Source: Basidiobolus meristosporus CBS 931.73
Taxonomy: Eukaryota; Basidiobolomycota; Basidiobolomycetes; Basidiobolales; Basidiobolaceae
Reading direction: 5' to 3'
DNA length: 64,000 nucleotides
Assembly (NCBI GenBank): GCA_002104905.1
Contig: MCFE01000285.1
Location: 39,142 to 103,141 of the forward strand
Below are positions 11,128-21,854 of the stretch, one piece after another (within the stretch, counting starts at the first letter, position 1; each line of letters starts with the position of its first letter). The notes under the pieces were generated by a model, which made no database searches, had not been told where the DNA came from, and worked only from the letters and a program-made list of their open reading frames with translations. Made by a program: the position numbers and the translations under genes.

Positions 11128-11588
11128 ACTCCAGCAAAGTAGATGAGTTTGCTGAAAAAGGCAATTTGTCTACCACAGCCTCTGCATCCTCCATTGTTGA
11201 CAGAGTTGAGATTCCACTCACAGACATGGCTACAATGTCAAGAGCTCAAAAGAATATCACAATGCCCTCAGTAGAACTTTGGAACATTAATAGGCACACC
11301 AAGAGGCTGCAGCACTTTGCTAAGAGCAGTGCTCACAAAAATGCACTGTGATATTGCAAGGATTTATTGCAAAGACTGGCAGATGAAGTGCCAGACCTTG
11401 CAGTGATGGCTGAAGACCAGGACATGTGGGAACCAGTGAATGAGCAGTGGCATAAAGCTGTTGGGTTCCTGCCAAAGTCATGGAACCAGAGAGTTACAGC
11501 AGAAATACTTATTGAGTGGTGGATATTAGTGGAGTTACTTGTTGAGTGTGGGGTTGGGCTTAAAGTTAGTGTAGGGTATAGGGACTTG
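11128..11588 (+). pseudogene. Accessory gene 3' part, copy A; left arm of a large inverted repeat
   Basis: Encodes VEIPLTD, MPSVELWNINRHTKRLQHF and WEPVNEQWHKAVGFLP with stops between. It is the reverse complement of 11984-12432. It follows, with about 100 bases missing, from the piece ending at 8866, so copy B (8867-11127) interrupts copy A. This C-terminal domain is one of the best conserved parts of the accessory protein. Its function is unknown. Confidence 0.6.
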
Positions 11589-11983
11589 TACCCTATGAGA
11601 AATTATTGATATGATCCCATCAAAAGGCCGTCACAAAGCTAAGGTCTTGTGACTAAGAGGTATTGATCTTGTCAGGACATTGTGCAGAGACTGTTGAAAA
11701 ATAACTGCACCCCAGATTTCACAAAAAACTTAGCCAAAATATTTCATCACCACAATGAATAAGTGGCTTTTGATTGGTTCCCTGCCAATTTGCTCACTCT
11801 CTGATCCCAGACACTCCATCACCACCTACATTTGTGTCCATTGATAGGCTATTGCCGCTTTTTCACACTCCTTACTACCTGACTCAACTGTTTCTCTTAC
11901 TTTTCATGCATACAAATTGATTAATTTCCATTGAAACTTCAGTTGTACCTCAATTGCCATTTGTATTGACCTATGCAAGTCTC
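11589..11983. other. Spacer between tail-to-tail element copies A and C
   Basis: About 395 bases between the inverted-repeat arms. No coding capacity recognised and no obvious palindromic ends. The termini of the two DNA elements should lie here. Confidence 0.4.
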
Positions 11984-13978
11984 TATACCCTACACTAACA
12001 TTAAGCCCAACCCCACACTCAACAAGTAACTCCATTAAAATCCACCACTCAATAAGTATTTCTGCTGTTTTGCTCTGGTTCCACAACTATGGCAGGAACC
12101 CAATGGCTTTATGCCACTGTTCATTCACTGGTTCCCAAACATCCTGGTCTTCAGCTGGTGCTCCAAGGTCTAGCTCCTCATCTGCCAGTCTTTGCAATGA
12201 ATCCTTGCAATATTCAAGTGGGTTTTCTTGAGCACTACTCTTGAAGAAGTGCTGCAACATCTTGGTGTGCCTATTAATGTTCCAAAACTCCACTGAAGGC
12301 ATAGTGATAGTCTTTCAAGCTTTTGACATTGTAGCCTTGTCTGTCAGTGGGATCTCCACTCTGTCAGCAATGGAGGCTGTGGTAGACAAGTTGCCTTTTT
12401 CAGCAAACTCATCTACCTTGCTGGAGTGTAGCTCAACTGGCTGCGCTTCCAGTCCTTGTGAAAACAGCTGTTTTCTTGTTGGTAATTCTTCTTAGCTATG
12501 ATGGGATTCAGTTTGTTCCTGGCTTGTGGCATTAATTGGCAAGAACTGCAGTTTTCTTTGCATGCCTCCCTGTCCCAGGCTTGGGTAGACATTTTTCCCT
12601 TTAACTTTTCCTTTATCACTGCCAGGGCTTTCACTGCTACTTGGTCTGAGTGCTTCTTGTAAAGTACTAAGTTTTCTCCTGGATAAGTTCAGCTCTGACA
12701 CATCTGTTTTGGTCTGCTTGTCACTTGCTGGCTGTCTTCTGGCAACCTGATGTTTCTTTTCCACTTGTTTTGAGCTCTCAGCCATAGTAGTGATGGGCTC
12801 CTGTATAAGTGGCTGTTTTTTGTCACTGCCAGGTCCTTCACTGCTACTTTGACTGGATACTTCTTGAGTGGTACTATGCTTTTTCCTTGAAAAATTTTTT
12901 GCTGGTGCATCTGTGTCTGCCTGCTTGTCCCTAATTGGCACTCTTCTAGCTACCTGGTGTCTCTTTGATGCTTGTCTGGAGCTTTGGCCCTGCTTGTGAC
13001 AGGCTCTTGAGGAGGCTGCTGGTTTTTAGCCATGGCACCCTTGTTCTTCTGCCTATGATAGTTTCTGCTATTCTTAAGATACCTTCTTGGCATACCAACA
13101 CTGGCCTAAATCATTTTGCCCATTTGAATCCAGGATAGTGCTCATGGAACAAGTCAAGTGTATTTTGCTTGGCCTTGAGTTCCTGATGGTCCCATGTTAT
13201 GTTGGCCTTAAGGTGATGGCATGCTAGACTTCTGATGGCCTCTTGTATATTAGCCCACTCTTCATTATTGAACTCAATGGCTTCATGTATCTTCAATGTC
13301 TTTTGATTTTTGGGCTTTGGTATATACACTTCATTGTCTCCCTCTGACGCTGTGATAGGTTTTTCTGTGGGCTTTATCTTTGGGCACTGTTATTGTGCTT
13401 CAAAGACTGTGCCGTGTTCCTCTGCTGTTACATGTGGAAATGGCTCAGTTCTTTATGTGACATTGAGCTACTTGAGTTCCTTCTTTGCGGCAAGGATACT
13501 GCTTTTCTACCTGGGATAATGATTGATCTACATGTATTATCCACTCATCCTGTTTCTGGACTATTTCCTGTTTTCACTGGGCCATTGCATCTATCCTATC
13601 AGCCACTGCACCTAATTGCTTCATTAATGCTTTGGTATGAGCTGACAACATACTTGCTAATATGGGTGGTGATGATGTTATCATGGCCACTTGCTGATCT
13701 TCAACTGAGGGTACTGCATTTGCTACATTTTCATCTGCCTGAGCATAAAGGTCGGCTTGTGGCTCCGCAGAGGTTCTCAATTGCCCACTTGACTGAGAGC
13801 CTGAGGAGTCCGTATTATTACCTTCAATGGGCACACTGTCCACAGGGCTTTTTTTGGATGTAGCCCCACTTGTTGCACTGAATGTCAAAGCAAGCTGTTG
13901 TCCAACTGTTCTTCTGTTGCTGTCAGTGGAGGGGTTTAGTTGAGAACCAGACAACTTTGCTTTATTTTTTGGCAGCAT
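11984..13978 (-). pseudogene. Accessory coiled-coil/repeat protein, copy C (most complete)
   Basis: Begins MLPKNKAKL at 13978 and runs, with stops and frame changes, for about 600 codons. In order: a Ser/Thr/Gln-rich N-terminus to 13574, a coiled coil to about 13330, the EEWANIQEA/FDLFHEHYPGF domain (13329-13111), then Ser/Lys/Gln repeats of about 45 residues (12941-12492). Each repeat contains SRRK-S-xQE and ends SxSPGSDK. Last comes the conserved MPSVEFWNINRHTK...WEPVNEQWHKAIGFLP domain (12302-12087). No known enzyme motif is seen. Repetition beside the transposase in all three copies argues it is part of the same mobile element. Confidence 0.6.
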
Positions 13979-14215
13979 ATATATGGAAGTGAGTCATACC
14001 AAAGGGGAAATTGTGTTACATATATGTGTGTATGTGGTGCCACAACTTAATTTATAATGCTTGCTATGGCAGGTCATCATTGAATCTCACATTCATGTAG
14101 GTGCAATTACTCAAATACAAGACTGTCTTAAGCTCACATGAGTATTGATCAAGAAGTGATATAATAGCATTATATTGTTGAAGGTCAAACTGTTTGCCCC
14201 ATCAACAACACTACT
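13979..14215. promoter_or_regulatory. Conserved divergent intergenic of the two-gene element, copy C
   Basis: Matches 9415-9617 almost base for base over its middle, including the stretch just upstream of the transposase start. Likely the shared promoter region of the two genes. Confidence 0.35.
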
Positions 14216-14495
14216 TTGACTCAATGTCATAAGAGAAGAGAAAAAAGACCATGTGGCTATTTTGGCAAGCCTCTCAGCCATGAAGCATTTAGACAGCATA
14301 GGAAGTATTGCAAGGATCATGGCCAGTGTTTTGCCACCCAAGTCATATTTGACCATTCATTGGTCAATACTGTACCAACATTATCTTGCCAACCAGTTGA
14401 TACTTCTATATTGGCACCAGCCTGGCTTTGTCACCTTGCGCTAACTGAGTCAGGTGAGTTTGTGATGCCTTTAGTTCCCAAAGGAGTACTGCTGA
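14216..14495 (+). pseudogene. tnp2-like transposase N-terminus, copy C (truncated)
   Basis: Encodes REKRPCGYFGKPLS and FRQHRKYCKDHG, the same zinc-finger-like start as copies A and B, then is cut near 14495 by copia sequence. In place of the second Cys of the first pair it has Phe, a sign of decay. Confidence 0.55.
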
Positions 14496-14635
14496 CTAGA
14501 GTATTTACTATAAGCCAGATAGAGCAAATCCAGGTCTATTAGCTCCATATGTGAAGGATCTGATTATAGCCACCAATGACCAAGAAACATTGGAAGATAC
14601 TCAATCTTGCCTATAAAAAGAGTTCTGTTGCATCT
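14496..14635 (+). pseudogene. Ty1/copia reverse transcriptase fragment
   Basis: The plus strand reads YYKPDRANPG, then ALYVKDLIIATND and a KEF end, matching the YVDDLIIATN catalytic block of the copia element at 16278-16100 (here Asp to Lys). It joins copy C near 14495. The same protein appears to resume at 19936, so one old copia element is split by later insertions. Confidence 0.6.
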
Positions 14636-14895
14636 CAGAGAAAGGTGTAAAAAAACTCTCAAGTGGTTTAACTGAGCCAATGGGACAATTAAGTGTAGAA
14701 TCTTAGAGTTTTCACAGAGTGGTAGAAAAATTAGCGGAGAGAACTTGGTATAATATTGATGTTGTATATAGCTGGGTTTGGCTATAAAGGCAACAGAGCT
14801 GGTTTACTATGCAGGCTAGGCTTGGTACTCTTGGAAGTGCTATATATGCTAGGCTTAGTTAGAAGCTAGCATGCTATGACTTTCATACTAGAACT
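14636..14895. other. Unassigned repeat-rich flank left of the copia element
   Basis: No ORF. The last bases encode the FHxRT piece of a copia RNase H that continues at 19536, showing that the complete copia element inserted into another copia copy. Confidence 0.4.
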
Positions 14896-15230
14896 TGTTG
14901 TAAGAGTCTTGAAGATATTGGAGGTGATCAGGAGAACAAGTAGATTATGTGGTTTTCACTTGATGATTTATTGAATGCAAAAGTAGTATTTATACTTTTA
15001 CATGGTCTTGACATTACAAGCATATAGAATAGGCTAAGGGAGGTCCCAAGAGCATGTGTGCAAAGTTTGGGGCTGCTTGGATAACTTTAAGAATTCTCAT
15101 GTTCTGGGTACCTGGTATTTTAGTGAAAATATTCCAAGTAAACCCCAACAAGGAATCTGGTCAGTATTCTCTAGGATTTGAAGGTAATGATCCAAGTGAC
15201 TGAGTTTGGTGAATACTTATATTATGACTA
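14896..15230 (-). repeat. Copia 3' LTR, with its inner edge deleted
   Basis: Plus strand starts TGTTGTAAGAG and matches 19186-19535. The first 30 or so bases of U3 and the polypurine tract are missing: homology resumes abruptly at about 15230, next to the end of pol. Confidence 0.85.
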
Positions 15231-15234
15231 GCCC

Positions 15235-18200
15235 TGATTTTGACCTAAGATATTCAAACTTGACTCTGGCTAATGATCCAGTGGATATGTCTGCAATCAT
15301 TTCATCTGAAGGATAGTAAACTAGGCTAACTAAGTTTCTCTCTATAGCTTCACATATGAAATGATGTCTCATATTTATGTGCTTAGTTCTAGCATGAAAA
15401 GTTGGATTTCTACCTAATTGTATACATTGTTAATTATCTTCAAATAAAGTAATAGGCATTTTCTGACATCGGCATATATCTGTAAAAAGCTTTCTTAACC
15501 ACATTGCTTCTTTTGTAGCTTCACAGGCTGTCATGTACTCTGCCTCTGTGATAGAAAGTGCTATGGTTAGTTGTTTTCTTGAATTCCATGAAATTGCTCC
15601 TTCAGGGTAAAGAACAGTGTATCCTGTGGTGGATCTTCTGTCTTACAAATTTTGTCCCCAATTAGCATCAGACTATCCCAAAATACCCTGCTCTGAGCTC
15701 TTATAGGTGTATCTTAAGCAAATATCTGCAGTTTCTTTTAGGTATTTAAAAATCCGTTTAAATGCTGCAATATTCTCAGATCTGTAGTTCCAATTATGTT
15801 GGCTGACAACTCCCACTGAATATGCAATATCTGGGCATGTTCCAAGCATGATATTCATCAGATTGCTGATCATAGATTGATAAGGAAAGTCAAGGCTTTC
15901 AGATGGCACCAAGCTCTCTTGATTTGGTTGAGCTTTGACCAAGTAAAGGTTTGTCTCCATTGGGGTAGCTGCCGGTTTACAGTCTTCCATTTTATACTTC
16001 TTTAGTATATCTTGAATATACTTGCATTGGCTTAGGGTGATAGTCTGGGTACTTCTGTCTATGGAGAACTTAATCCCTAAGTAGTAACTAAGTTCTCCTA
16101 GATTGGACATCTTGAACTCCTTAGATAGGCTGGATTTAGTCTCTTCCAATGTTTCTAGGTTATTAGTGGCTATAATAAGATCATCCACATATAGAGCTAA
16201 CAGAACTGGATTTGTTCTATCTGGCTTATAGTATATACTATAGTCAGCATTACTCCTTTTGAAACTTAAAGATTCCAAATAAGAATCTATCTTGCAATTC
16301 CAGGCTCTTGGTCAATATTTGAGACCATATAGTGACTTTTTAAGCTTGCAGTCCAAATGAGGGCTATGTTGGTCAACAAACCCATCAGGCTGGTCAATAT
16401 ACATGTCCTCATCAAGTTCTCCATTCAAAAATGCAGTTTTTACATCCATTTGATGAATAAAAAACTTATATTTGGCTGCAATAGCCAATTTTAATCTGAT
16501 GGAATTAAACTTGGCTACTGGTGCAAAGGTCTCAGTATAGTCAAGTCCTTTTGTTTGAGAGTGTCCTTTGGGTACAAGTCTTGCTTTGTATCTTTCAATT
16601 GTACTATCAGCCTTGTATCTTGTCTTGAAGACCCATCTGCATCCAATTGATTTTTGGTTGATTGGTAATTTGATTAAGTCCCAAGTTAGATATTCCATCA
16701 GGGCCTGATATTCCTCAGCCATTGCAGATCTCCAAAGCTTTGTCTGAGGGCTATTTGGGGCCTCTTTTACAGTCTGGGGCTCATCAATAAGGACTGAATA
16801 GGCTTAAGCTAAGTTTGTACCCTCATTGATATAGTAATTTGGCTATTTCTTGTCCAATTGGATCTCCAGGCATTTGATACTGGAATGCTCACTTCTGGGA
16901 TATTCCTGGGCACTGATCCTGGCTGAACCATGGTTGTAGAGTCCTCTGGAGTGAAAAAATTTTCATTGTTTTGCTCTGATTCAATCCTGCCAATTGGTAA
17001 ATTTGAGATCAGATTTTGTCATCATCGGATGTCATTTTTTTGGGAAAATTTTTAATTTTCATCAAAAAGCACATCCCTGGACATGATAAGCTTCTTTGCT
17101 TTGGTATTATGGAGTCTGTATGCTTTACTTTCATTGCAGTAGCCCAAGAATATGCATTCTACACTTTTTGGCTCAAATTTTGACTAATTTCTGGGCAGTT
17201 TCTTAGCATATGCTGTACACCCAAATATTCTTAGATGTTCTGCACTTGGTCTGTATCTATACCATACTTCAAATGGAGTAGAATCACAAAGTACTCTGTT
17301 ATAACTCCAATTCTTAAGATATGCAGCAGTGGCAACTGATTCCGCCCAAAAATTGTAGGATAATTTTTGATCATGGATCATAGATCTTGCCATATCAATT
17401 ATTGATCTGTTGGCACATTTTGCTACTCCATTTTGCTGTGGGGAGTATTGTACAGTAGTCTCTTGCTTTATCCCATGAATTTTGCCAAAGTGGATGAAGA
17501 GTTTTGAGGTATATTCTCCACCATTGTCAGAGCATATTTGCTTGATTTTTTCACCAGTTCCTCTCTCCACCATGGCTTTAAACTCCCTGAGCTTAGACAG
17601 AGCTTCTGCCTTTCTCTCCATGAAGTAGACCCATGTGTATCTTGTATAATCATCAATAAAAGTGATTAAATACTTCAACCCGCCTAAGGATAAATTTTGC
17701 ATAGGTTCACACATATTTGAGTGAATTAGATCTAATTTTTTCTTAGTTTTGATTAACCCAGAGCTCTTGAACGGTTGTCTGGCTTGTTTCCCATATACGC
17801 AGGCTTCACAGTGCTCCAAATTAGCTGGGGGATCAATTTTTACTCCAGATATTAGCTGATCTTTGATCATTTTGGGCAAATAATCAAAATTGATGTGCAC
17901 AAATCTCCTGTGCCAAAGCATTGGTGTTTCTTCATTTAAGTTACTTATATTGGTTTCCAAATATGATGGAATAAAAGTCAACTTGTATAGATTCTGATTT
18001 CTGATACCCAAAGCAATATGGGCACCATTTTGATCAGTGATCTTGCATTCAGAATTGTCAAAGCTGAAACTGAGTCCTTCTGCAGTGACCTTGCTTACAG
18101 ATAGTAGGTTCTTGGCTATTTCTGGTACATGGAGTACTTCTTTAAAGGTCAGTGTATGGCCCCCTTCACTGCTTCTAAGGTTTACTTGGATAGCTCCTTC

Positions 18201-19140
18201 TCCCACTGAATCAAGTGCTCTATTGTCACCCATGAAAACCTTCTTAATTGGAATCTCCTTATATGGGGTAAATAGTTCTTTTTGGTGTGTAAAGTGTTGA
18301 GATGCTCCAGAGCCAATGTACCACATCTGAGAATCCTTGTTTGTGGTCATATTTAGTGCAGATATGAATAGTCTATCTTCAGTTGTTGCATTATTTCCAT
18401 ATTCAGGCTTCTTCTGCTGATTATCTCTCTTTTTGAGACACTGGTCTGATGTGTGCCCTTTCCTTTGGCAGTAATTACAAAACAGGCTGCTATTGCCTTT
18501 GTAAGGTCTTGGATACTTCCTTTCTTGGCTATTGTTGCTTATTAAGGCATTTTCTTATTCCTTCTTGTTGGTGCTTGATTTTCTTAATTCTTCATCCAGG
18601 AGCCTTCCATATACATAATTTAAGGTCAAATCTTCAGTTCTGGACTCTAGGGCTGACACAAGGCCCTGAAACTCATCTGTCAGGCTATTCAGGATGGTAA
18701 CTATCACATCCTCATCAGTAGTTGGTATGCCTAAAGATTCCATCTCATGTACCAGCAGGGTAATTCTGTTAATTAGATTTTTCATTTCCTCTCCTGGCTA
18801 CATCTTTGTAGTAAAGAATTTTTGTCTCAGATACATTTTCTTAGCAGCTGAACATGACTGGTAGGTGTCTTCTAATGCCTTCCAAGAATTCTTTGCTGTT
18901 TTTGCTCTTGAGCATTGCATTAGCAATTTGTCTTTAACATTGATGCAAATGCAGTTAAAGGCACTTTGTTCTTTCTTCTGGTATTTTAAGGCTTCCTCTC
19001 CCACATTTTTAGGAGGGCATTCTTCTCCCATGACAATATCCCAAAGGCCTCTTTCTTGTGGCAGCATCTTCATCTTCACCTTTCACACCTGGTAGTTAGA
19101 TCCATCCAACTTTTCAGCGGAGGGAAAAAATCCAGTAATA
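15235..19140 (-). pseudogene. Copia gag-pol polyprotein, multiply disrupted
   Basis: From 19140 leftward: UBN2-type gag, zinc knuckle CNYCQRKGHTSDQC near 18480, protease with WYIGSGASQHF near 18330, integrase 18200-17184 (H-x-C-x-C finger, then ICSDNGGEY), reverse transcriptase 16722-15900 with MDVKTAFLNG and YVDDLIIATN, RNase H to about 15240 with TEAEYM. The protease catalytic Asp is Gly. Stops occur in gag (expected Trp near 19087; near 18800 and 18555), after integrase and within reverse transcriptase near 16312. Confidence 0.9.
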
Positions 19141-19172
19141 GCAGTATTCAACATTGCTGAGAGTGTCAGATT

Positions 19173-19185
19173 GGGGGTCATAACC
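19173..19185 (-). promoter_or_regulatory. Copia primer-binding site matching half-tRNA initiator Met
   Basis: Immediately inside the 5' LTR the RNA-sense strand reads GGTTATGACCCCC. It resembles the complement of the initiator tRNA-Met anticodon stem-loop (GGGCTCATAACC) with one mismatch. That is the primer site type of Drosophila copia and Ty5, which use a cleaved half tRNA. Confidence 0.6.
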
Positions 19186-19535
19186 TGTTGTAAGAGTCTT
19201 GGAGATATTGGAAGTGATTTGGGAGAACAAGTAGATTATGTGGTTTTCACTTAATGATTTATTGAATGTAAAAGTAGTATTTATACTTTTACATGGTCTT
19301 GGCATTACAAACATGTAGAATAGACTAAGGGAGGTCCCAAGAACATGTGTGCAAAGTGTGGGGCTGTTTGGGCAACTTTGAGAATTTTCATGTTCTGGGC
19401 ACCTGGTATTTTGGTGAAAGTATTCCAAGTAAACCCCAACAAGGAATCTGGTCAGTATTCTCTAGGATTTGAAGGTAATGTTCTAAGTGACTAAGTTAGG
19501 TGAATATTTAGGTGGAATTACAAACTTTCACAACA
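19186..19535 (-). repeat. Copia 5' LTR (350 bp)
   Basis: Ends TGTTGT/ACAACA on the plus strand. Contains an AATAAA-like signal and TATA-like sequence in minus orientation near 19255-19290. Confidence 0.9.
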
Positions 19536-19935
19536 GAACTAAGCACATAGATATCAAATACCATTTTATACATGAAGCTATAGAGAATAGCTTAGTTAAC
19601 TAAGCTTACAGTCCTACATATGAAGCAATTGCAGACATATTTACCAAACCAATTGCTAGAGACAAATTTGAATATTTCAGGTCAAGTTGGATTCACTTAG
19701 AATACTTTCACCAAAATATCTGGTACTCAGAACATGAAAATTCTGAGTTGGCCAAACATCCCCAAACCTTGCTCACATGTTCTTGGGACCTTCCCAACCC
19801 TATCTTACTTATTTGTTTAGCCAAGACCATCTAAAAGTATGTAAACTACTTTACATTTAATGAGTGGTTGAGTGAATACCACATAATTTACTTGCTCACC
19901 AAATCACTTCCAATGTTTCTAGGACTCTTACAACA
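19536..19935 (+). pseudogene. Copia RNase H end plus degenerate LTR (target of the inserted copia)
   Basis: Plus strand: RTKHIDIKYHFIHEAIENS, then ADIFTKPIARDKFEYFR, then LTR-like sequence ending CTCTTACAACA at 19935. Its upstream codons lie left of 14896. Confidence 0.75.
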
Positions 19936-20828
19936 TATCTAAGGAGTTCAAAATGTCCAACATAGGAGAGCTCAGCTAATATATGGCTATACCATTCTCC
20001 ATATACAGAAGCACCCATATCATCACCCTGGGCCAGTCCACTATATTAAAGATATACTTAGAAAGAACCAAATGAAAGACTGTAAACTGGCAGCTAACCT
20101 GATGGAGACAAACCTTAACTTGGTCCAAACTCAACTAAATCAAGAAAGCTTGATGCTGCCTGAAAGCCCAGACTACTGTTACCAGCCTGTGATTGGCAGT
20201 CTGGTGTATACCATGCATGGAGCATGTCCAGATATCACATATTCAGTGGGAGTTATTGGTCAGCGTAATCAGAATTTTGGCTCTGGCCATATTGCAGCAG
20301 TTAAGCAAATTTTCAGATACTTGAAAGAAACTGCAGATATCTGCTTAAAGTATATCTATAACAACTCACCGCAGGATTTTGTGGGATACTCTGGTGCTGA
20401 TTGGGGACAAAATTTTAAAGATACAAGACCCACCCAAGGAAATACCTTTCTGCACTGTAAAGGAGCAATTTGATGGAACTGAAGTAAGCAACCAACTGTA
20501 GCACTTTCCACTACAGAGGCAGAGTATATGGCAGCCTGTGAGGTTCCAAAAGAAGCAATGTGGCAAAGAATACTGCTTAAACACTTAGGCTTATGTCAAA
20601 AAGCCCCTGCTACATTATATCAAGATAATCAAGGATGTACTCAATTTGATAGAAATCCAACTTTTCATGCTAGCACCAAGTATATAGATATTAGACATCA
20701 TCTCATATGTGAAGCTATAAAGTATAGCTTAGTTAACTTAGTATACTGTCCTATAGATGATATGATTACAGACATATTTACCAAACCATTAGCTAGAGGC
20801 ATATTTGAATATTTTAGATCACAATGAG
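19936..20828 (+). pseudogene. Copia reverse transcriptase end and RNase H fragment
   Basis: Begins KEFKMSNIGELS and continues through the conserved block CPDITYSVGVIGQ, LKETADICLKY, STTEAEYMAACE and FHASTKYIDIRHH to the FEYFRSQ end. Several stops (for example after KGAI near 20473) show decay. It continues the fragment at 14496-14635. Confidence 0.8.
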
Positions 20829-20860
20829 GACTAGTCACTGACTATTTAGTTGAGTGGGAG

Positions 20861-21266
20861 TTTAGTAAGATTTGTAGTTACACCTACATATTCACCTAGC
20901 TTAGTCACTTATATCATTGCCTGCAAGTCTTTGAGAACTCTGGCCAAATTACTTGTTAAGCTATACTTTGAATATTTTCACCAAAACATCAGGTATCTGG
21001 AACATGAAAAATTCTCAGAGTTGTCTGTACAGCTGCTGACTTTGCCCACATTTCTGACCTTCCTAAGCATTTTCCACATGTTTGTTTTGCCAAGACCATG
21101 CAAAAGTACAAATACCACTTTTGCACTCAATATATCATGGAATGAAACCAACATAATCTACTAGTTCTCCCAATCACTTCCAATATCACCAAGACCCTTA
21201 CAACAGAAAACATATAATATGCATATTGTCCTGATTACTTCCAATACCTCCAAAGCTCTTGCAACA
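20861..21266 (+). repeat. Degenerate copia LTR(s)
   Basis: A purine run GAGTGGGAG (20852-20860) precedes LTR sequence ending CCCTTACAACA at 21205. A second copy of only the LTR end follows to about 21266 (ending CTCTTGCAACA). Confidence 0.7.
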
Positions 21267-21854
21267 CTATGTTGCCAGAAATCTAGATTATCTGGTAACA
21301 TCCCTATGACACTCATAGGACTGGGCATCTTTGATACAGTATATGCCAATAGTTGCCAAGAACCAGACACAGTAATCCATCCATTGAAAATGCCTGCTGA
21401 CTGCTGTAGCTGTGGGTAGAGTAGATGTGTATTACTTATGGTATCCAGATATGGGAGCCTAGACCAAGAGAAGCAACCCAACGGAACACAGGATGCAATT
21501 GATTTGCTCCAGTATCTCATCATAGCAATCAAACCAACAGTTGATGATTCAATTTAATGGCAGTTGTTGGGGAATACTTCGGAAAGGGCTGGAGCGTAGG
21601 GCCCCAGGATTGGAGCTGTTGTGGGAATTCCAAGAATCCAGGAGGTTAAGTCAAATATGGGCATGTAGGATCCCGATCATATACTCGAACCCACCGAATC
21701 TGGGGAGTGGGATCTCAGGTGAGTTTAAATTGATTTATTTTCGGGGAATATGTTCATAGTGTATTGAATTCAAAACCGATCCATCCCTCCACAAAAATTT
21801 CTTCTCTCCGATTGCTCCTCTATGGTTCTTTTTCGTTCGTTGACGGGATGCGAG
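21267..21854. other. Boundary between repeats and gene-rich region
   Basis: No supported gene. The first 270 bases look like eroded repeat. After about 21550 base composition changes to that of the gene-rich region, and the end is 3' flank of the mei2-like gene. Confidence 0.4.

Larger units (their letters stand above)
14896..19535 (-). mobile_element. Ty1/copia LTR retrotransposon, complete in extent but inactive
   Basis: Bounded by LTRs at 14896-15230 and 19186-19535 and a perfect 5-base target duplication GAACT (14891-14895, 19536-19540). Inner order on the minus strand is gag, protease, integrase, reverse transcriptase, RNase H, as in Pseudoviridae. The target was the RNase H gene of another copia copy. 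LTRs are clearly more diverged than those of the gypsy element, and pol carries many stops and frameshifts, so this insertion is older. Confidence 0.92.
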
